A DNA stretch of 64,000 nucleotides from contig JAVTVX010000034.1 in the NCBI GenBank assembly GCA_033439265.1, positions 17,622,501 through 17,686,500 of the forward strand, in the 5' to 3' direction. Position numbers and translations under genes: made by a program. This document shows, piece after piece, positions 1 through 12,226 of the stretch (its first letter is position 1; each line of letters starts with the position of its first letter). The notes under the pieces are model-generated. The model ran no database searches. It was not told the DNA's origin and saw only the letters and a list, made by a program, of their open reading frames with translations. The stretch comes from Dillenia suffruticosa. Its lineage: Eukaryota > Streptophyta > Magnoliopsida > Dilleniales > Dilleniaceae.

Positions 1-692
1 TCTCTCTTCCTCTGTCTCTCTCCCTCTCTCATGTTTCCTCTCTCTCTCTCTTCCTCTTCCACTCCTTTACTTAATTAATTAATATCTTTCTTATTTTCAA
101 AATTACATTTTTTTTATGTGTGGGACCCACCATTTTCTCTTTTACTTTCTACAACTCACACCCAGATTTAATATGTGGGCCCCACATCAAGACCTTAAAG
201 CTCTCACTTTTAGGAAAATAAAATTAGTAGATTAATTTTAGGTTATTGGGTATTGCAAACAAATCCCTTAAACTTTAAAATTTATATTTTGACCCCAAAT
301 TTTCCATAATTACACACTAGACCCCTTACCCCATACTAAGTCAAACTAAGTCCATTTTGCATCATAATGTGGTCAGTTAGTCTTGCCGGGGCTTATTACC
401 ATCCGATTAGGGCTTTTCGGGAAATTTTCCAGAAATCCCTGATTTAGCTTTATAAAGTGATATTTATCTATATTTGAGGTTCTCATACACTTTTAAGGCC
501 ACTCTGATCATTATTTGACCTTTAGTGGCCATTCGGAAGTTTTTAATCTCTAGTGATTTTAGCCGAAATTTGTTTGAGGACGGTTTTATCGAAATAATTA
601 CTTAGTAAAATTTCTATATCGAACATCAGTAATATCATACATAGAATGGGAAAAGAGTTCAAATATGAATACATTGAGGTGTCGATATTACA
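1..692. repeat. Left flank: non-coding, repeat-like sequence, probably part of an LTR
   Basis: No coding frame is seen. The first 60 bases are a CT-rich low-complexity tract. An imperfect palindrome around GTGGGCCCCAC lies at 173-187. The block ends in ATATTACA exactly where homology to the tRNA-Ile unit begins, which suggests the end of an inserted LTR-type element whose start is outside the window. The assignment is inference from the junction and general appearance; no retroelement domain is visible. Confidence 0.35.
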
Positions 693-1014
693 AAGTACCT
701 GGTTGCCTTCTACTTATAAAAACCAGATACCTTTCTCATAACTACACCAATGACACAGTTCCCTAGAAATCCTAACTACCCAGCATAAGAATATGAGCCA
801 TTTCATACCAAAAGAGTTAGAAAAGCTTTTAAATACTAATGTTTGGAATTCTATCAATTATAAAAGAAGATAAAAATGCTTAAAACAAATTAAGCGACAT
901 TTGATTTGAGCATTCAACGCCCATCTATGTTGAGGAAATTTATCAAACAACAATTCTAGTAATTAGTACTTTTATTTGAAAAAGTGAGGCATTATAGAAA
1001 GACATTCAACAAGA

Positions 1015-1088
1015 GACCTATTAGCTCAGTTGGTTAGAGCGTCGTGCTAATAACTCGAAGGTTGCAGGTTCGACACTTGCATGGGCCA
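1015..1088 (+). tRNA. tRNA-Ile (AAT), decayed copy
   Basis: 74 bases with anticodon AAT in a CTAATAA loop. Compared with the uniform copies at 21-32 kb it has an A2xC71 mismatch in the acceptor stem (GACCTAT against ATGGGCC), a T30xT40 mismatch in the anticodon stem, a G52.T62 wobble and an altered T-loop (TTCGACA). It is the outermost copy on the left and is probably a pseudogene, although the cloverleaf can still be drawn. TTTT follows directly. Confidence 0.75.
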
Positions 1089-2340
1089 TTTTCGTATCCT
1101 TTAGAATTTATTGAGGTATTTTGGAAGTTGTGGCCTTCTTTTTAGGGAATTTATGTAAAACTTTGTTTCCAAGTCCTTGGTAGGTACGGCGTTCTTTTTA
1201 ACGAATTATCTGAAACTTTGTTTCCAACCAAGTCTCTTCAATCCCCGTTACCGTGCCTCAGAATATGAGACTTTTCTCTCCGAACTTACACGTCAACCTA
1301 CTTGTTACTTGCTTGGCCCAGACATCACTAACTCTCTATTATTAGTAATGAGATACCGAATGAGTATCTAATTATATAAAAATAAGTATATATTTCAATT
1401 ATTTTTGAAGTACTACTAAACATTTTTTTCGTCAGCCGCATTGAGCGATATTCTTCATTATTGCTTTAAAATACTATCTTCTATCTTTTTCTTTTTTCTC
1501 TTGTATTAATAATTCAAAGTGGTCACTTTCTTTGCTTTTCTTTGTGGATGTTCAATACCAAATCAATAAATATCACAAAAAGTCTTTATACCATTCATTG
1601 ATAGTATCTTCTGTGGAATATTTTCTTAATTCAACAAAGAGGTAACTTATTAAGTGAAAGCAACATTTATTCTGCTTTAATCGTTGATATATTTTATTTC
1701 CTTTATTTCTATTTTGTTTTTAACTTTTAGATCGAGAGTAAGTTGTTACGAGTAGGTAATGGAAAGTACAATTTTGGCCTCAAGTTTTTATATTTTCTAA
1801 TATTTAAAAACTCAAAAATCATGCATGGAAAAAATGGTATTTTTTTTCAAAATTTGTATTACTTGCTCAATTTAGAAGTCAGCTCTGCTCAAAAGATAAG
1901 ATCACTCTAGTGATTCATATGCTTTGTCGTTCTTTTAGTATTCGGATAAAGATATAATGACATTACATGCAGAAAACGTGCACATGTTTGGCATTCTACT
2001 TCTGAAACCAATGGACAGCAAGTACATAGTTGCCTTCTACTTATAAAAACCAGATCCCTTTCTCATAACTACACCAATGGCATAGTTCCCTAGAAATCCC
2101 AACTACCCAGCATAAGAATATGAGCCATTTCATACCAAAAGAGTTAGAAAAGCTTTTAAATACTAATGTTTGGAATTCTATCGATTATAAAAGACGATGA
2201 AAATGATTAAAACAAATTAAGCGACATTTGATTTGAGCATTTAATTCCAACTATGTTGAGGAAATTTATCAAACAGCAATTCTAGTAATTAGTACCTTTA
2301 TTTCAATAAGTGAGGCATTATAGAAAAACATTCAACAAGA

Positions 2341-2414
2341 GGCCTATTAGCTCAGTTGGTTAGAGCGTCATGCTAATAACGCGAAGGTCGCAGGTTCGAG
2401 ACCTGCATGGGCCA
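2341..2414 (+). tRNA. tRNA-Ile (AAT)
   Basis: One change from the uniform sequence: TCATG instead of TCGTG in the 5' anticodon stem, which gives an A29xC41 mismatch. Acceptor, D and T arms, anticodon AAT and the following TTTT are intact. It may still be functional. Confidence 0.85.
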
Positions 2415-3666
2415 TTTTCGTATCCTTTAGAATTTATTGAGGCGGTTCAGTAGTTGTGTCCTTCTTTTTAGGGAATTTATATAAAACATTGTTTCCAAGT
2501 TAATGGTAGGTGCGGCCTTCTTTTTAGTGAATTATATGAAACATTGTTTCCAACCAATTATCTTCAATCCCCGTTACCGTGCTTCAGAATATGAGACTTT
2601 TCTCTCCAAACTTACACGTCAGCCTACTTGTTACTTGCTTGGCCCAGACATCACTAACTCTTTACTATTAGTATTGAGAAACCAAATGAGTATCTAACTG
2701 AATAAAAATAAGTATATATTTCAATTATTTTTGAAGCAATACTGAACATTTTTTTTGTTAGTTGCATCATGTGATATTCTTCATTATTGCTTATAAATAC
2801 TATCTTCTTTCTTTTTCTTTTTTCTCTTGTCTTAATTATTCAAAGTGGTCGCTTTCTTTGCTTCTCTTTGTGGTAGTTCAATACCATATCAATAAATATC
2901 GCAAAATAATCTTTATACCATTCATTGATAGTATTTTCTCTGGAATATTTGCATAATTCAACAAACAGATAACTTATTAAATGAAAGCAACATTTATTCT
3001 GGTTTATCAGTTGAAATATTTTACTTCCATTATTTCAATTATGTTTCTAACTTTTAGATCGAGAGTAAGTTGTTACGAGTCCAAAATGGAAAGCACAATC
3101 TTGGCGTCGAGTTTTTATTTTTTCTAATATTTAAAAACTCAATAATCATGCATGAAAAAAATGGTATTTTTTTTCGAAATTTGTATTCGTGTTCAATTTA
3201 GAAGTCGGCTAGTCTCAAAAGATAGTATCACTGTAGTGATTCATATGCTTAGTCATTCTTTTAGTATTCAGATAAAGATATAATGCAATTACATGTAGAA
3301 AACATGCACAGGTTCGCGTTCTCCTTTAGAGACCATTGGACAGCAAGTACCTGGTTGCCTTCTACTTATGAAAACCAGATACCTTTCTCAAATCTATACC
3401 AATGGCACAGTTTCCTAGAAATCCTAGCTACCCAGCATAAGAATATGAGCTATTTCATACCAAAAGAGTTAGAAAAGCTTTTAAATACTAATGTTTGGAA
3501 TTCTATTGATTATACAAGATGATGAAAATCCTTAAAACAAATTAAGCGACATTTGATTTAAGCATTCATCCACAAACTATGTTGAGGAAATTTATCAAAC
3601 GGGAATTCCAGTAATTAGTACTTTTATTTTAAAACGTGTGGCATTATAGAAAGACATTCAACAAGA

Positions 3667-3740
3667 GGCCTATTAGCTCAGTTGGTTAGAGTGTCGTGCT
3701 AATAACGCGAAGGTCGCAGGTTCGAGACCTGCATAAGCCA
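3667..3740 (+). tRNA. tRNA-Ile (AAT), slightly decayed
   Basis: Anticodon and T arm are intact. The D stem has GAGT for GAGC (a G.T pair), and the 3' acceptor strand reads ATAAGCC, which puts C4 against A while changing the T5.G wobble to T-A. CAA lies upstream and TTTT directly after the gene. Function is uncertain. Confidence 0.8.
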
Positions 3741-4991
3741 TTTTCGTATCCTTTAGAAATTATTGAGGTGCTTCGGTAGTTGTGGCCTTCTTTTTATGTA
3801 ATTTATATGAAACTTTGTTTCCAAATCCATGGTAGGTACGGCCTTCTTTTTAGCGAATTATATGAAACTTTGTTTCCAGCCAAGTCTCTTATATCCCCGT
3901 TACCATGCCTCAGAATATGAGACTTTTCTCTCTAAACTTACACGTCAGCCTACTTGTTACTTGCTTGGCCCAGACATCACTAACTCTCTACTATTAGTAC
4001 TGAGAAACCGAATGAGTATCTAACTAAATAAAAATAATTATATATTTCAATTATTTTTGAAGCATTACTGAACTTTTTTTTGTTAGTTGCATCGAGTGAT
4101 CTTCTTCATTATTGCTTATAAATACAATCTTCTTTCTTTTTCTTTTTCTCTTGTCTTAATGATTCAAAGTGGTCACTTTATTTGCTTTTCTTTGTGGAAG
4201 TTCAAGACCATATCAATAAATATCACAAAATAGTCTTTATACCCTTCATTGATAGTATCTTCTGTGGAATATTTGCTTAATTCAACAAAGAGATAACTTA
4301 TTAATTGAAAGCAACATTTATTCTGGTTTATCAGTTGATATATTTTATTTCCTTTATTTTAATTTTGTTTTTAACTTTTAGATCGGTTGTAAGTAGTTAC
4401 GAGTCCATAATGGAACGCCTAATCTTGGGGTCGAGTTTTATTTTTTCTAATATTTAAAAACACAAAAATCATGCATGGAAAAAATTGTATTTTTTAAAAA
4501 AAATTGTATTACTTTCTCAATTTAGCAGTCGGCTAAGTTCAAAAGATAGTATCACTATAGTGATTCATAGGCTTAGTCATTCTTTTAGTATTTAGATAAA
4601 GATATAATGCCATTACATGCAGAAAGCGGGCATAGGTTCAACATTCTCCTTCAAAAACCAATAGACAGCAAGTACTTGGTTGCCTTCTACTTATAAAAAC
4701 CAGATACCTTTCTCATAACTACACCAATGGCATAGTTCCTTAGAAATCCCTGCTATCCAGCATAAGAATATGAGCCATTTCATACCAAAAGCGTTAGAAA
4801 AGCTTTTAAATACTAATGTTTGGAATTCTATCGATTATAAAAGACGATGAAAATGATTAAAACAAATTAAGCAACATTTGATTTGAGCATTCAACCCCCA
4901 ACTATGTTGAGGAAATTTATCAAACAACAATTCCAGTAATTAGTACTTTTATTTCAATAAGTGAGGCATTATAGAAAGACATTTAACAAGG

Positions 4992-5065
4992 GGCCTATTA
5001 GCTCAGTTGGTTAGAGCGTCGTGCTAATAACGCGAAGGTCGCAGGTTTGAGACTTGCATGGGCCA
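4992..5065 (+). tRNA. tRNA-Ile (AAT) with damaged T-loop
   Basis: Acceptor, D and anticodon arms match the uniform copies. The T-loop reads TTTGAGA, so the nearly invariant C56 is lost; this base pairs with G19 in the tRNA elbow and belongs to the B box. The T stem has CTTGC for CCTGC, leaving a wobble. Reduced transcription or stability is likely (inference). Confidence 0.75.
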
Positions 5066-5274
5066 TTTTCGTATGCTTTAGAATTTATTGAGGTGCTTCG
5101 GTAGTTGTGGCCTTCTTTTTAAGGAATTTATATAAAACTTTGTTTCATGCTTTTTGGTTGGTGCGGCCTTCTTTTTAGCGAATTATATGAAACTTTGTTT
5201 CCAACCAAGTATCTTCAATCCCCGTTACCGTGCTTCAGAATATGAGACTTTTCTCTCCAAACTTACACGTCAGC

Positions 5275-8200
5275 TGTCACGCCCCGAACCGGGGTCATGT
5301 GCAGCCGCCCGTTATCCTGGATGCCGACTACATTTGTACAGAAAATCGGGTAAAATCTCCCCATAATTTGGAGGTCTTCCAGGTACAATTTAACCTGTTT
5401 ATTAAACAACCATCATGTCACAAAAATAAATGGACCATCCTGGCCTCACAACAACCAACGAATCCACAGTGGACAACCAGGACAACGCAAGGCTATTATA
5501 AATACTAACAGTCCTAACCACAGATCTGTACTATCATGCCCAACTAGAGTATGAGTAGCCGCCACACCGAACTGACCTAAATTCCATATACATGTACAAT
5601 GAATTCCCAATTTAACACTTTAAATACTTACAAGTGCCTCAATGCACATGAACTGAGTCACTATGAGAGTTTCACGAATAAATCTCTATAATTTATACAG
5701 TCATCACATAAAATAAATAGATAAATAAATTGATTAAACTAAAACCTCCAATATACAGCGACATCACCAATCATCGTAGAGAAAGAAATGGTAATATCTA
5801 TACCCAAACCTAGTAATATCAAGTCCACGTCGCAAGTATGCAATTTACAATAATTCTTCCTCGGTCCAAGACTAATCCTGTGGGAAAAAAAGTGAGGGGT
5901 GAGTATCTATGGGAGGATATTCAGCAAGTGAGGGGATTGACATCGTGCTATCAATATCGAGAATAAACTTGGAGTGTTAAAGCATGCAACACAATATCAA
6001 GTGTATGAAAATAACGTGCTATTTCAAGAATAACATATCTCAAAGCACACATAAAAAAAATAACATATGCATCCAATATGTAAATCAAGTCATAAAGAGC
6101 CGGCCAATCAAACAACCCCGGCAATGGTCTACCTTGACCAAGGACGGGTGCATTTGGGGTTTTTTCAAATGCAAGTATTAAATAATGGCTCTCTGCCCCA
6201 ATGTTGGCTACAGACTACTCCAACTAGCCCGTAAATACAATATATATACATATAGATAGTCGGCCGTGTATGGAGCCCCACCCGGTGCTAAACGGAGCCG
6301 TACTCACATCCTCTCCGATGACGGTCAACCGGGTGCGTCCATACACATGACGATCTGGCGGATACCTCCGGCCGAAATGTATTCGGGCACAAGGGTTGCC
6401 TTTACCAAATGTCTTTCGTAGCTACGGACGCTATAGGAAGCATATAACAATACCATCATATCAATCGGGCATGCAGCCCACACACATCCAGATCAAAATC
6501 ACATAAAACCGTGTGCCAATAGAATGGAAATATTAAAACATGTCAATTTGTCAAAGGATGGCACAATATTAACTTGTCAAACCATGGATGCATATCCAGC
6601 AAATTAAGAGGTGGGACACTCCAATGATCACAAAATATTTCATAAAATATTCAAAAGTTCTAACGATCATATATTTGTAGAATCATGTCAATGAAAAGCA
6701 TTTTTAAAATATGGTTTTCAATTAATAGCGAATGTCAAAGTCTCACTCACTGTAGGTTGTAGGGTACGTCACACCTAGGAATGCTCCACAACAAGCAAAC
6801 AAATCTCCTCGAACGATCAAGCGCTATATCACTACAATAAAAGTTTACACATAACACATTAAAGGTGTTATAACATTTGGAAATTAAATGTCACATTTTA
6901 ACTATCTCTTTCAACTATCCAAATAACAACTCCAACCTCACATTGTCAGAGATACCCAACACAATGAATGCAATGCTAACATCAACTATTAACATCATCA
7001 TTCACATCTCCAATGTCTTCTCTAAATCATCAAAATGGTAACATGGGGTACACACCATGAAAACACCCAACTCAAACTAAAACCAAAATGCTATTAAACA
7101 TCAAATTCATCATTCATCTATCCAATGCAACACCATAGTATACATCTGTCATACATGCATACTCACACATGCTCTTGTACAATCTTATCAATTACACATT
7201 TTTATATCACTTAAATACACCAATATTGGCTATACATGAACACACAATCATACATCCTTATACGTACATATAAGCCTTCATTTTGCTTATTCAACTCCAT
7301 TCCCAATACTCCTAACAACATGCTATGCTTGGGTTCCCTCCAATGTACTTGGCCAAGGCATTGCACATATATAGGTTCACAACTTTCACCTCAACAAGCA
7401 GCATGCATATACACATAACTTCTCATGTTCATGCCCTAAATTTTATATGCATATGGTCATTAATGCACCACAAAAATCTGCTCACATTTGGACTCCAATT
7501 GCCTTACATTTTTACCACATTTCACATGCCAAATGACCTCCATTTTTTTTGTCTCCTTTAGTGCAGAATTTTCTACACTCATTCCTACTCTCTTTTATGC
7601 ATTAACACACATATGTACACATCTTACTTCATGCCAAATTTCTGTACGTGTACTAGCACAAAAATCCTACATTTTAACACTCCTAAACACCCCAAAAATC
7701 ATCCATTTTCATGTCCAATGTTCTAAAATCCTCTGCACACAAAATGACATGGTTTCTCATCCAAATTTGTGATCATTCAAGGCCTAAAACACACATTACA
7801 CATGCTGAAAAATTCTGCACACAACAAGATGGCATTTGCTTGATTTTTAATACTAATACCTAAACTAACCTAAAATCAACTCATTTTCACATCAAAAGAA
7901 AGGTTCTCAAACTCCAACAATAGTGTAGAATTTTCCTTACCTTAGAACTTGTGCTTGACACCCCAAGAAGTCCTCTCCTTCAAAGTGCCTTTCTTCCTCC
8001 CTTGCTCCTTGTTTTGGGCCCTCCTAGAGCAACATGCTACACATCTCATTTTCACTCCAAATCAACATATGTTATTCACTAGAGAAGGAGGATACTTTCT
8101 TACCTAGGATCCTTGGTTGGAACTTGAAGAAAAGTTGGATTGCCTTCTCTTTTTGGAACCCTTGGCCTCTTTAGATCCACCAAGCTAGAGTTCTTCTTTT

Positions 8201-8561
8201 ATCCCAATTTTTGAATATGTTATGCTAGGGTTTGATTGATGATGATCTATGAAAAAAAATGGGATGGTTGTTTGGAAGAATCACTCTTCCTCTTCAAGTG
8301 ACTCACGGCCATGGAAGAGAGAAATGGAGATGAAGAGTTTTCCTTATTTCCTTAGGCATTCACGTTTTTGGGAGGAGTTGATTTTAGGGTTTACCTTGAT
8401 CATTCTTCAAAGACTTAATCTCAACCATCCATTTTAGGGTTACATGTCACAAGCATGTCACAAAAGTCAACAAAAATGGCTAGGGTGTTCACACTAGTTT
8501 TTGATCCAAGGGCTCCCATGAAATCTTGATATTTTTTTCAACAATTGATCCTAGCCCTCCA
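5275..8561 (+). mobile_element. LTR-like element copy 1, interrupted at its right end
   Basis: Begins TGTCACGCCCCGAACC, a type of LTR start that is common in plant retrotransposons, directly at the break in the tRNA-Ile unit. Bases 5275-6754 align along their whole length with 8562-10057 (shared phrases include AACCGGGGTCATG, GACAACCAGGACAACGCAAG and GAGGGGATTGACATCGTGC). From 6755 on the two copies no longer match. No protein domain was found. Its right end lacks the GTGTTAC end seen in copy 2, so copy 2 probably inserted into it or replaced that end. Family (Gypsy or other) undetermined. Confidence 0.6.
6755..8561. other. 1.8 kb non-coding stretch with few G on the + strand
   Basis: This part of LTR-like copy 1 is not shared with copy 2. 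On the + strand it is rich in A, C and T with long CA/TA-rich stretches around 7150-7900, a clear strand asymmetry. Several open frames of 60-94 codons exist but show low-complexity composition and no recognisable domain. I see no gene. Confidence 0.6.
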
Positions 8562-10309
8562 TGTCACGCCTCGAACCGGGGTCATGAACAGCCGCCTATT
8601 GCCATGGATGCCGGCTACATTTTTACAGAAAATCAAACAGAATCTTCCCATATTTTGGAGGTCTCCCATGTATAATTTAACTTACATAATTCACAACCAT
8701 CCTATCAATTTAAATAAATGGTCATCCCGGCCTCACAACCCTTAACTAAACCACAGCAGACAACCAGGACAACGCAAGGCTATAAAATTTTCTAACAGTT
8801 CTAGCCACAAACCTCTACTGTCATGCCCAACTAGGGCATGAGCAGCCGCCACACCGAGCGGACCTAAATTTTTATGCACATGTACAATAGATTCCCAAGT
8901 TAACATTTTAAATACATACAAATGCCTCAATGCAAGTGAACTAAGTCACTATGAGAGTTTTATGAATAAATATCCATAATTTATACAGTCATCCCATAAA
9001 ATAAATAGATAAATACATTGATCAAACTAAAATCTCCAATATTCGTAGCAGAAGATATGGTAACATCCATACCCAAGCCTAGTGCTATCAAGTCTACATC
9101 GCCAATATACAATCACAATAATTCTTCCTCAGTCAACGACTAATCATATGGGAAAGAGATTGAGGGGTGAGTATCTATGGGAGGATACTCAGTAAATGAG
9201 GGGATTGACATCGTGCTATCAATATCGAGGGTGAACTTAGAGTGTGAAAGCATGTAATACAATATCAAATGTGCAAAAATAGCGTGAAATTTTACATAAC
9301 TCAAGGCACACATGGGAAAATAACATATGCATCCATCTATGTATCAAGTCACATATGTAGAGCCGGTCGAACAAATAACCCCGACAATAGTCTACCTCGA
9401 CCAAAGACGGACGCATTGGGGTTTTTCACTATGCAAATATCAAATAATGGCTCTTTACCCCTATGTTGGCCATAGGCTACTCCAACTAACTTGTAAATAA
9501 TATTAATAATATATATTTATAGTTAACCGTGTATGGTGTCCTGCCCAGTGCTAGACAAAGGTAAACTCACGTCCTCTATGATGAGGGTCAACCTGGGACA
9601 CCCATACACACGATAATTTGACGGATACCTTCGGCCGAAACGTATCCTGGTACAAGGGGTGCCTCTACCAAATGTCCTTCGTAGCTACGGAATGTTATAG
9701 GAAGCATATCACAATATCACCAAGTCGGCTGGGTACGTAGCCCCATGCATCACATCATCACGTCGGCCAGGCATACAGCCCAAATAGTACATGTAAATCT
9801 ATTCAAAACTATGTGCCAATACCGTGGGAGCATTTAAAACATGTCAATATGTCGAAAAGGTGGCACAATATCTAGTTATCAAACTCATGGATGCATATAA
9901 AATAAAACAGTTGTTAGGACACTCCAATGGTTATAAAAATATTTTATAAAATATTCAAAACTCTAATGATCATACATTGTAGAATCATGTCATTGAAAAA
10001 CATTTTTTAAAACATGGTTTTCAATTAATAGCAAACGTCAAAATCCCACTCACTGTATGGGAGAGAGTAGCGCACTCCCCAATAATACCCCAAAGCGAAG
10101 AAAAATGCTCCCCTAAATCAAAGTACCCAACACCTATGAATGTATATATATATATATATATGTATAAATCAGCAAGTTTCAAACCTACGAAGTTATAGGA
10201 AATAGGCAATCACTTCTAATACACGTATGCAAATCAGGTAGTTCGAATCTTTTAGAGCCCTACCCGAATTCCTCATATTTTGTTCATACATACAACATGC
10301 CTACAAGAT

Positions 10310-11345
10310 TCAAGTGTTGGTACCCAACCAATCCCGCACAGGGCTCACACCAATCCAATCTTTTGCTCGCACCCAAAGGCCAGCAGGTCCACAGCCCAGC
10401 GCTCCTCTGTGTAGTGCGCAGTGCCTATGTGCAGGGCGCATAGTACCCATGTGCAGGGTGTGCAGTGCCCTTGCGCAGCACCCAAGGTGCACAGCGCCTG
10501 CACGCCAACCATTTCTCCTCATTTCTAAACTTAACCCTAACATTCATTCAAATAAATCGAATGGGTAAGAAATTTTTCACTTAGGGTTTTCTCAGAGCGT
10601 AGACCTTCGTCCGAATATCTCCTCGATCACTCCAAACTCTACAATGCTCCCTATCAAGACAAGATTTATTAGTTAGGTCATAAATACTTAGATCAGGATC
10701 AAAACCCTAAGTCAATTACCTGCACAGAGGTTTGTGGGCTCGCGGGCTCTTGGGCTACAGTGGGCTTGCGAATTCAAGGGCTTGCGGATTCGAGGGCTTG
10801 CGGGATAGCAGGCGAGTGGGCTTGCGGGCAGCAGTGGACTGGCGGGCTTGCGGGCTAGGACAGCAATCGCGTACTGTTGCGTACTCTGTCGCGCTGTGGC
10901 GCACTAGCGACCAGTTGTGCTCTCGGGCTGGCGAGCTATTGCGGAGCTGGGGCGCGCTGGAGGAAGAGGGAACCGCTATAGTGCATGCTGTGGTTTTTGC
11001 GGGCAATCACGTATTGGCTCGCTCACGAGAGGTCGCGTGCTGTAGCGCGCTCGCGTGGGGGAGATCGCGCAATGGCGCGCTCGCGTAGGGGAGATAGCGC
11101 TATGGTGCGCTCACGCATGGGAGGATCACACTCTCTGTGAGAGAGCGGCAGAGGGTGGCAGATCGCGGTAGAGGGCGAGCAGCGGAGATAGGAGAAGCCG
11201 AAGAGAGAGAGAGCGAACGACAGTGAGAGGGAGACCGTGAGTGAGGTAGAGAGAGAAGACAAAGGGAGAGTGGCGACGGCCGTTGGGTGGTGGCGGGTCG
11301 CGACGGAGAGGTGCAAGACAGCGGTGGAGGAGAGCAGCGTCCACA
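10310..11345. repeat. GC-rich, CpG-rich low-complexity segment in LTR-like copy 2
   Basis: In contrast to the AT-rich surroundings this kilobase is rich in GC and CG dinucleotides. It is built of short imperfect repeats: GTGCAGGG/GCGCA words around 10380-10500, GGGCTTGCG words around 10735-10860 and a 30-base repeat at 11045-11134. Open frames occur on both strands, as expected for GC-rich sequence poor in stop codons; none has a recognisable domain, so no gene is called. Confidence 0.7.
11045..11134. repeat. 30-base minisatellite, three copies
   Basis: Three direct repeats of 30 bases start at 11045, 11075 and 11105. Each begins GCGCGCTCGCG or a close variant and continues with TGGGGGAGAT-like sequence. 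The third copy is the most diverged. Confidence 0.8.
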
Positions 11346-11363
11346 GGAAGATGAACTTTCGAG

Positions 11364-11406
11364 GAGAGAGAGAGAGAGAGGAAGAGAGAGAGAGAGAGAG
11401 AGAGAA
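11364..11406. repeat. AG microsatellite
   Basis: Almost pure GA dinucleotide tract broken once by GGAAG. The inverted fragment at 35526-36016 has the corresponding TC-rich tract around 35850-35880. Confidence 0.85.
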
Positions 11407-11431
11407 GAATTAGGGTTTTAAACCCTAATTC
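11407..11431. repeat. 25-base palindrome made of two telo-box motifs
   Basis: Arms GAATTAGGGTTT and AAACCCTAATTC flank one central T at 11419. Each arm holds a plant telo-box (AAACCCTAA or its complement). In the inverted fragment the corresponding site near 35819-35841 is degraded (TTAGGGCTGGAAACCCTAA). Confidence 0.85.
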
Positions 11432-11844
11432 CTATATTTGGGTTCTTTTTTTTTTTTTAAGGTTTGTATTTATATGTATATATATATATCTTCACACCCA
11501 TACTTCACTAAAATTAATTTTTTTTTTGTACAAACGGGTTTTACTTCGATTCGCGGATTCGACAAATTAAAATATTCCAAAAATTTAATTTAAATATCTC
11601 AGAATCAAAAATCAATTTAAATGAATAAAATTTCTCTCTATATAAATAAATTGAAGAATATCTTATTTATATGTATATATTTTGAAAATGGTACAATATT
11701 ATAGACACCGCAGTGTCGGTGTTACCTTTTCTAATCCCCTAAAAACAAGTTTCGTACTCGAAACTAAAAGAGAACTAAACAACAAACAAATAGGGGTGCT
11801 GTCTTCTCATAGCCTCCTCGACTTGGTCGCTCCTCTACAAGACT

Positions 11845-12215
11845 CTCGAATGGAATGCATATCGGGATGGTGATCACAGAATCGAACCACCACTGCAAAT
11901 CCACGGCACCTAAACCCAAATTCGGTGATTCCTTTGATGAGGGAGATTTTCCTACGCGAAAATCTCTAACCCTCAGGGTGTTTTTCTCTTTCTCAAGAGA
12001 GATGTGTGTATAGACCCCAATATACTCTTTTTGGCCACTATTTTCACCAAATTGGGGAGCAAGCCACTCATTCACGTTAGGAATACACACTAGGTTAATT
12101 AGGGTCCCTTAATGAGTGGTTATGATGTGGTTAATGGGAAAGTAAATGAGATAATGGGAGTTACCCATTATCCCATAATTACGAAAATGCCACATCATGG
12201 GCATAAAAACCAACA
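11845..12215 (-). repeat. Copia 3' LTR
   Basis: Aligns with 17997-18370 nearly along its whole length (shared: TGAGGGTAAGAGATTTTC on -, small indels, many substitutions). On the - strand it starts TGTTGGTTTTTATGCCC right after the polypurine tract. The left limit is where similarity stops; the true LTR end may lie further left, up to 11726. The number of differences between the LTRs implies an old insertion. Confidence 0.85.
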
Positions 12216-12226
12216 TCTCCCACTTG
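12216..12226 (-). promoter_or_regulatory. Polypurine tract of the copia element
   Basis: On the - strand CAAGTGGGAGA directly precedes the LTR start TGTTGG. This is the typical plus-strand priming site arrangement of plant copia elements and fixes orientation and LTR border. Confidence 0.85.

Larger units (their letters stand above)
693..5274 (+). repeat. tRNA-Ile tandem array, left block (four long units)
   Basis: Four tRNA-Ile copies occur at 1015, 2341, 3667 and 4992, a period of 1325-1326 bases. The spacers between them are also clearly homologous, with many substitutions. This is the long, older form of the unit; it still has the roughly 125 bases missing from the short units at 21-32 kb. 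The block is cut at 5274, in the middle of a unit, by a sequence starting TGTCACGCC. The matching part of the array resumes at 18371. Confidence 0.93.
8562..11725 (+). mobile_element. LTR-like element copy 2 (about 3.2 kb)
   Basis: Starts TGTCACGCCTCGAACC and ends near 11725 in CGGTGTTAC. That end is supported by an independent copy at 35526-36016 in opposite orientation, which has the same terminal sequence (TGTAACACTAACACTGC as read on +). The first 1.5 kb matches copy 1; the last 300 bases match the 35.5 kb fragment. Between them is a GC-rich segment. A solo LTR, or the LTR of an element lost by rearrangement, would fit; no internal domains flank it. A TA-rich microsatellite lies around 10141-10166. 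Confidence 0.6.

Noticed and set aside
7236..7772. Overlapping frames of 60-94 codons
   Set aside because: Low-complexity His/Thr/Leu/Ile-rich products of an A/C/T-rich stretch in a transposon-derived region.
10310..11345. Overlapping frames of 66-118 codons on both strands
   Set aside because: They follow from GC-rich, stop-poor low-complexity sequence; no domain and no splice or start context.
11764..12090. 108-codon frame on the - strand
   Set aside because: It overlaps the copia 3' LTR and its border; the partner LTR does not keep the frame.
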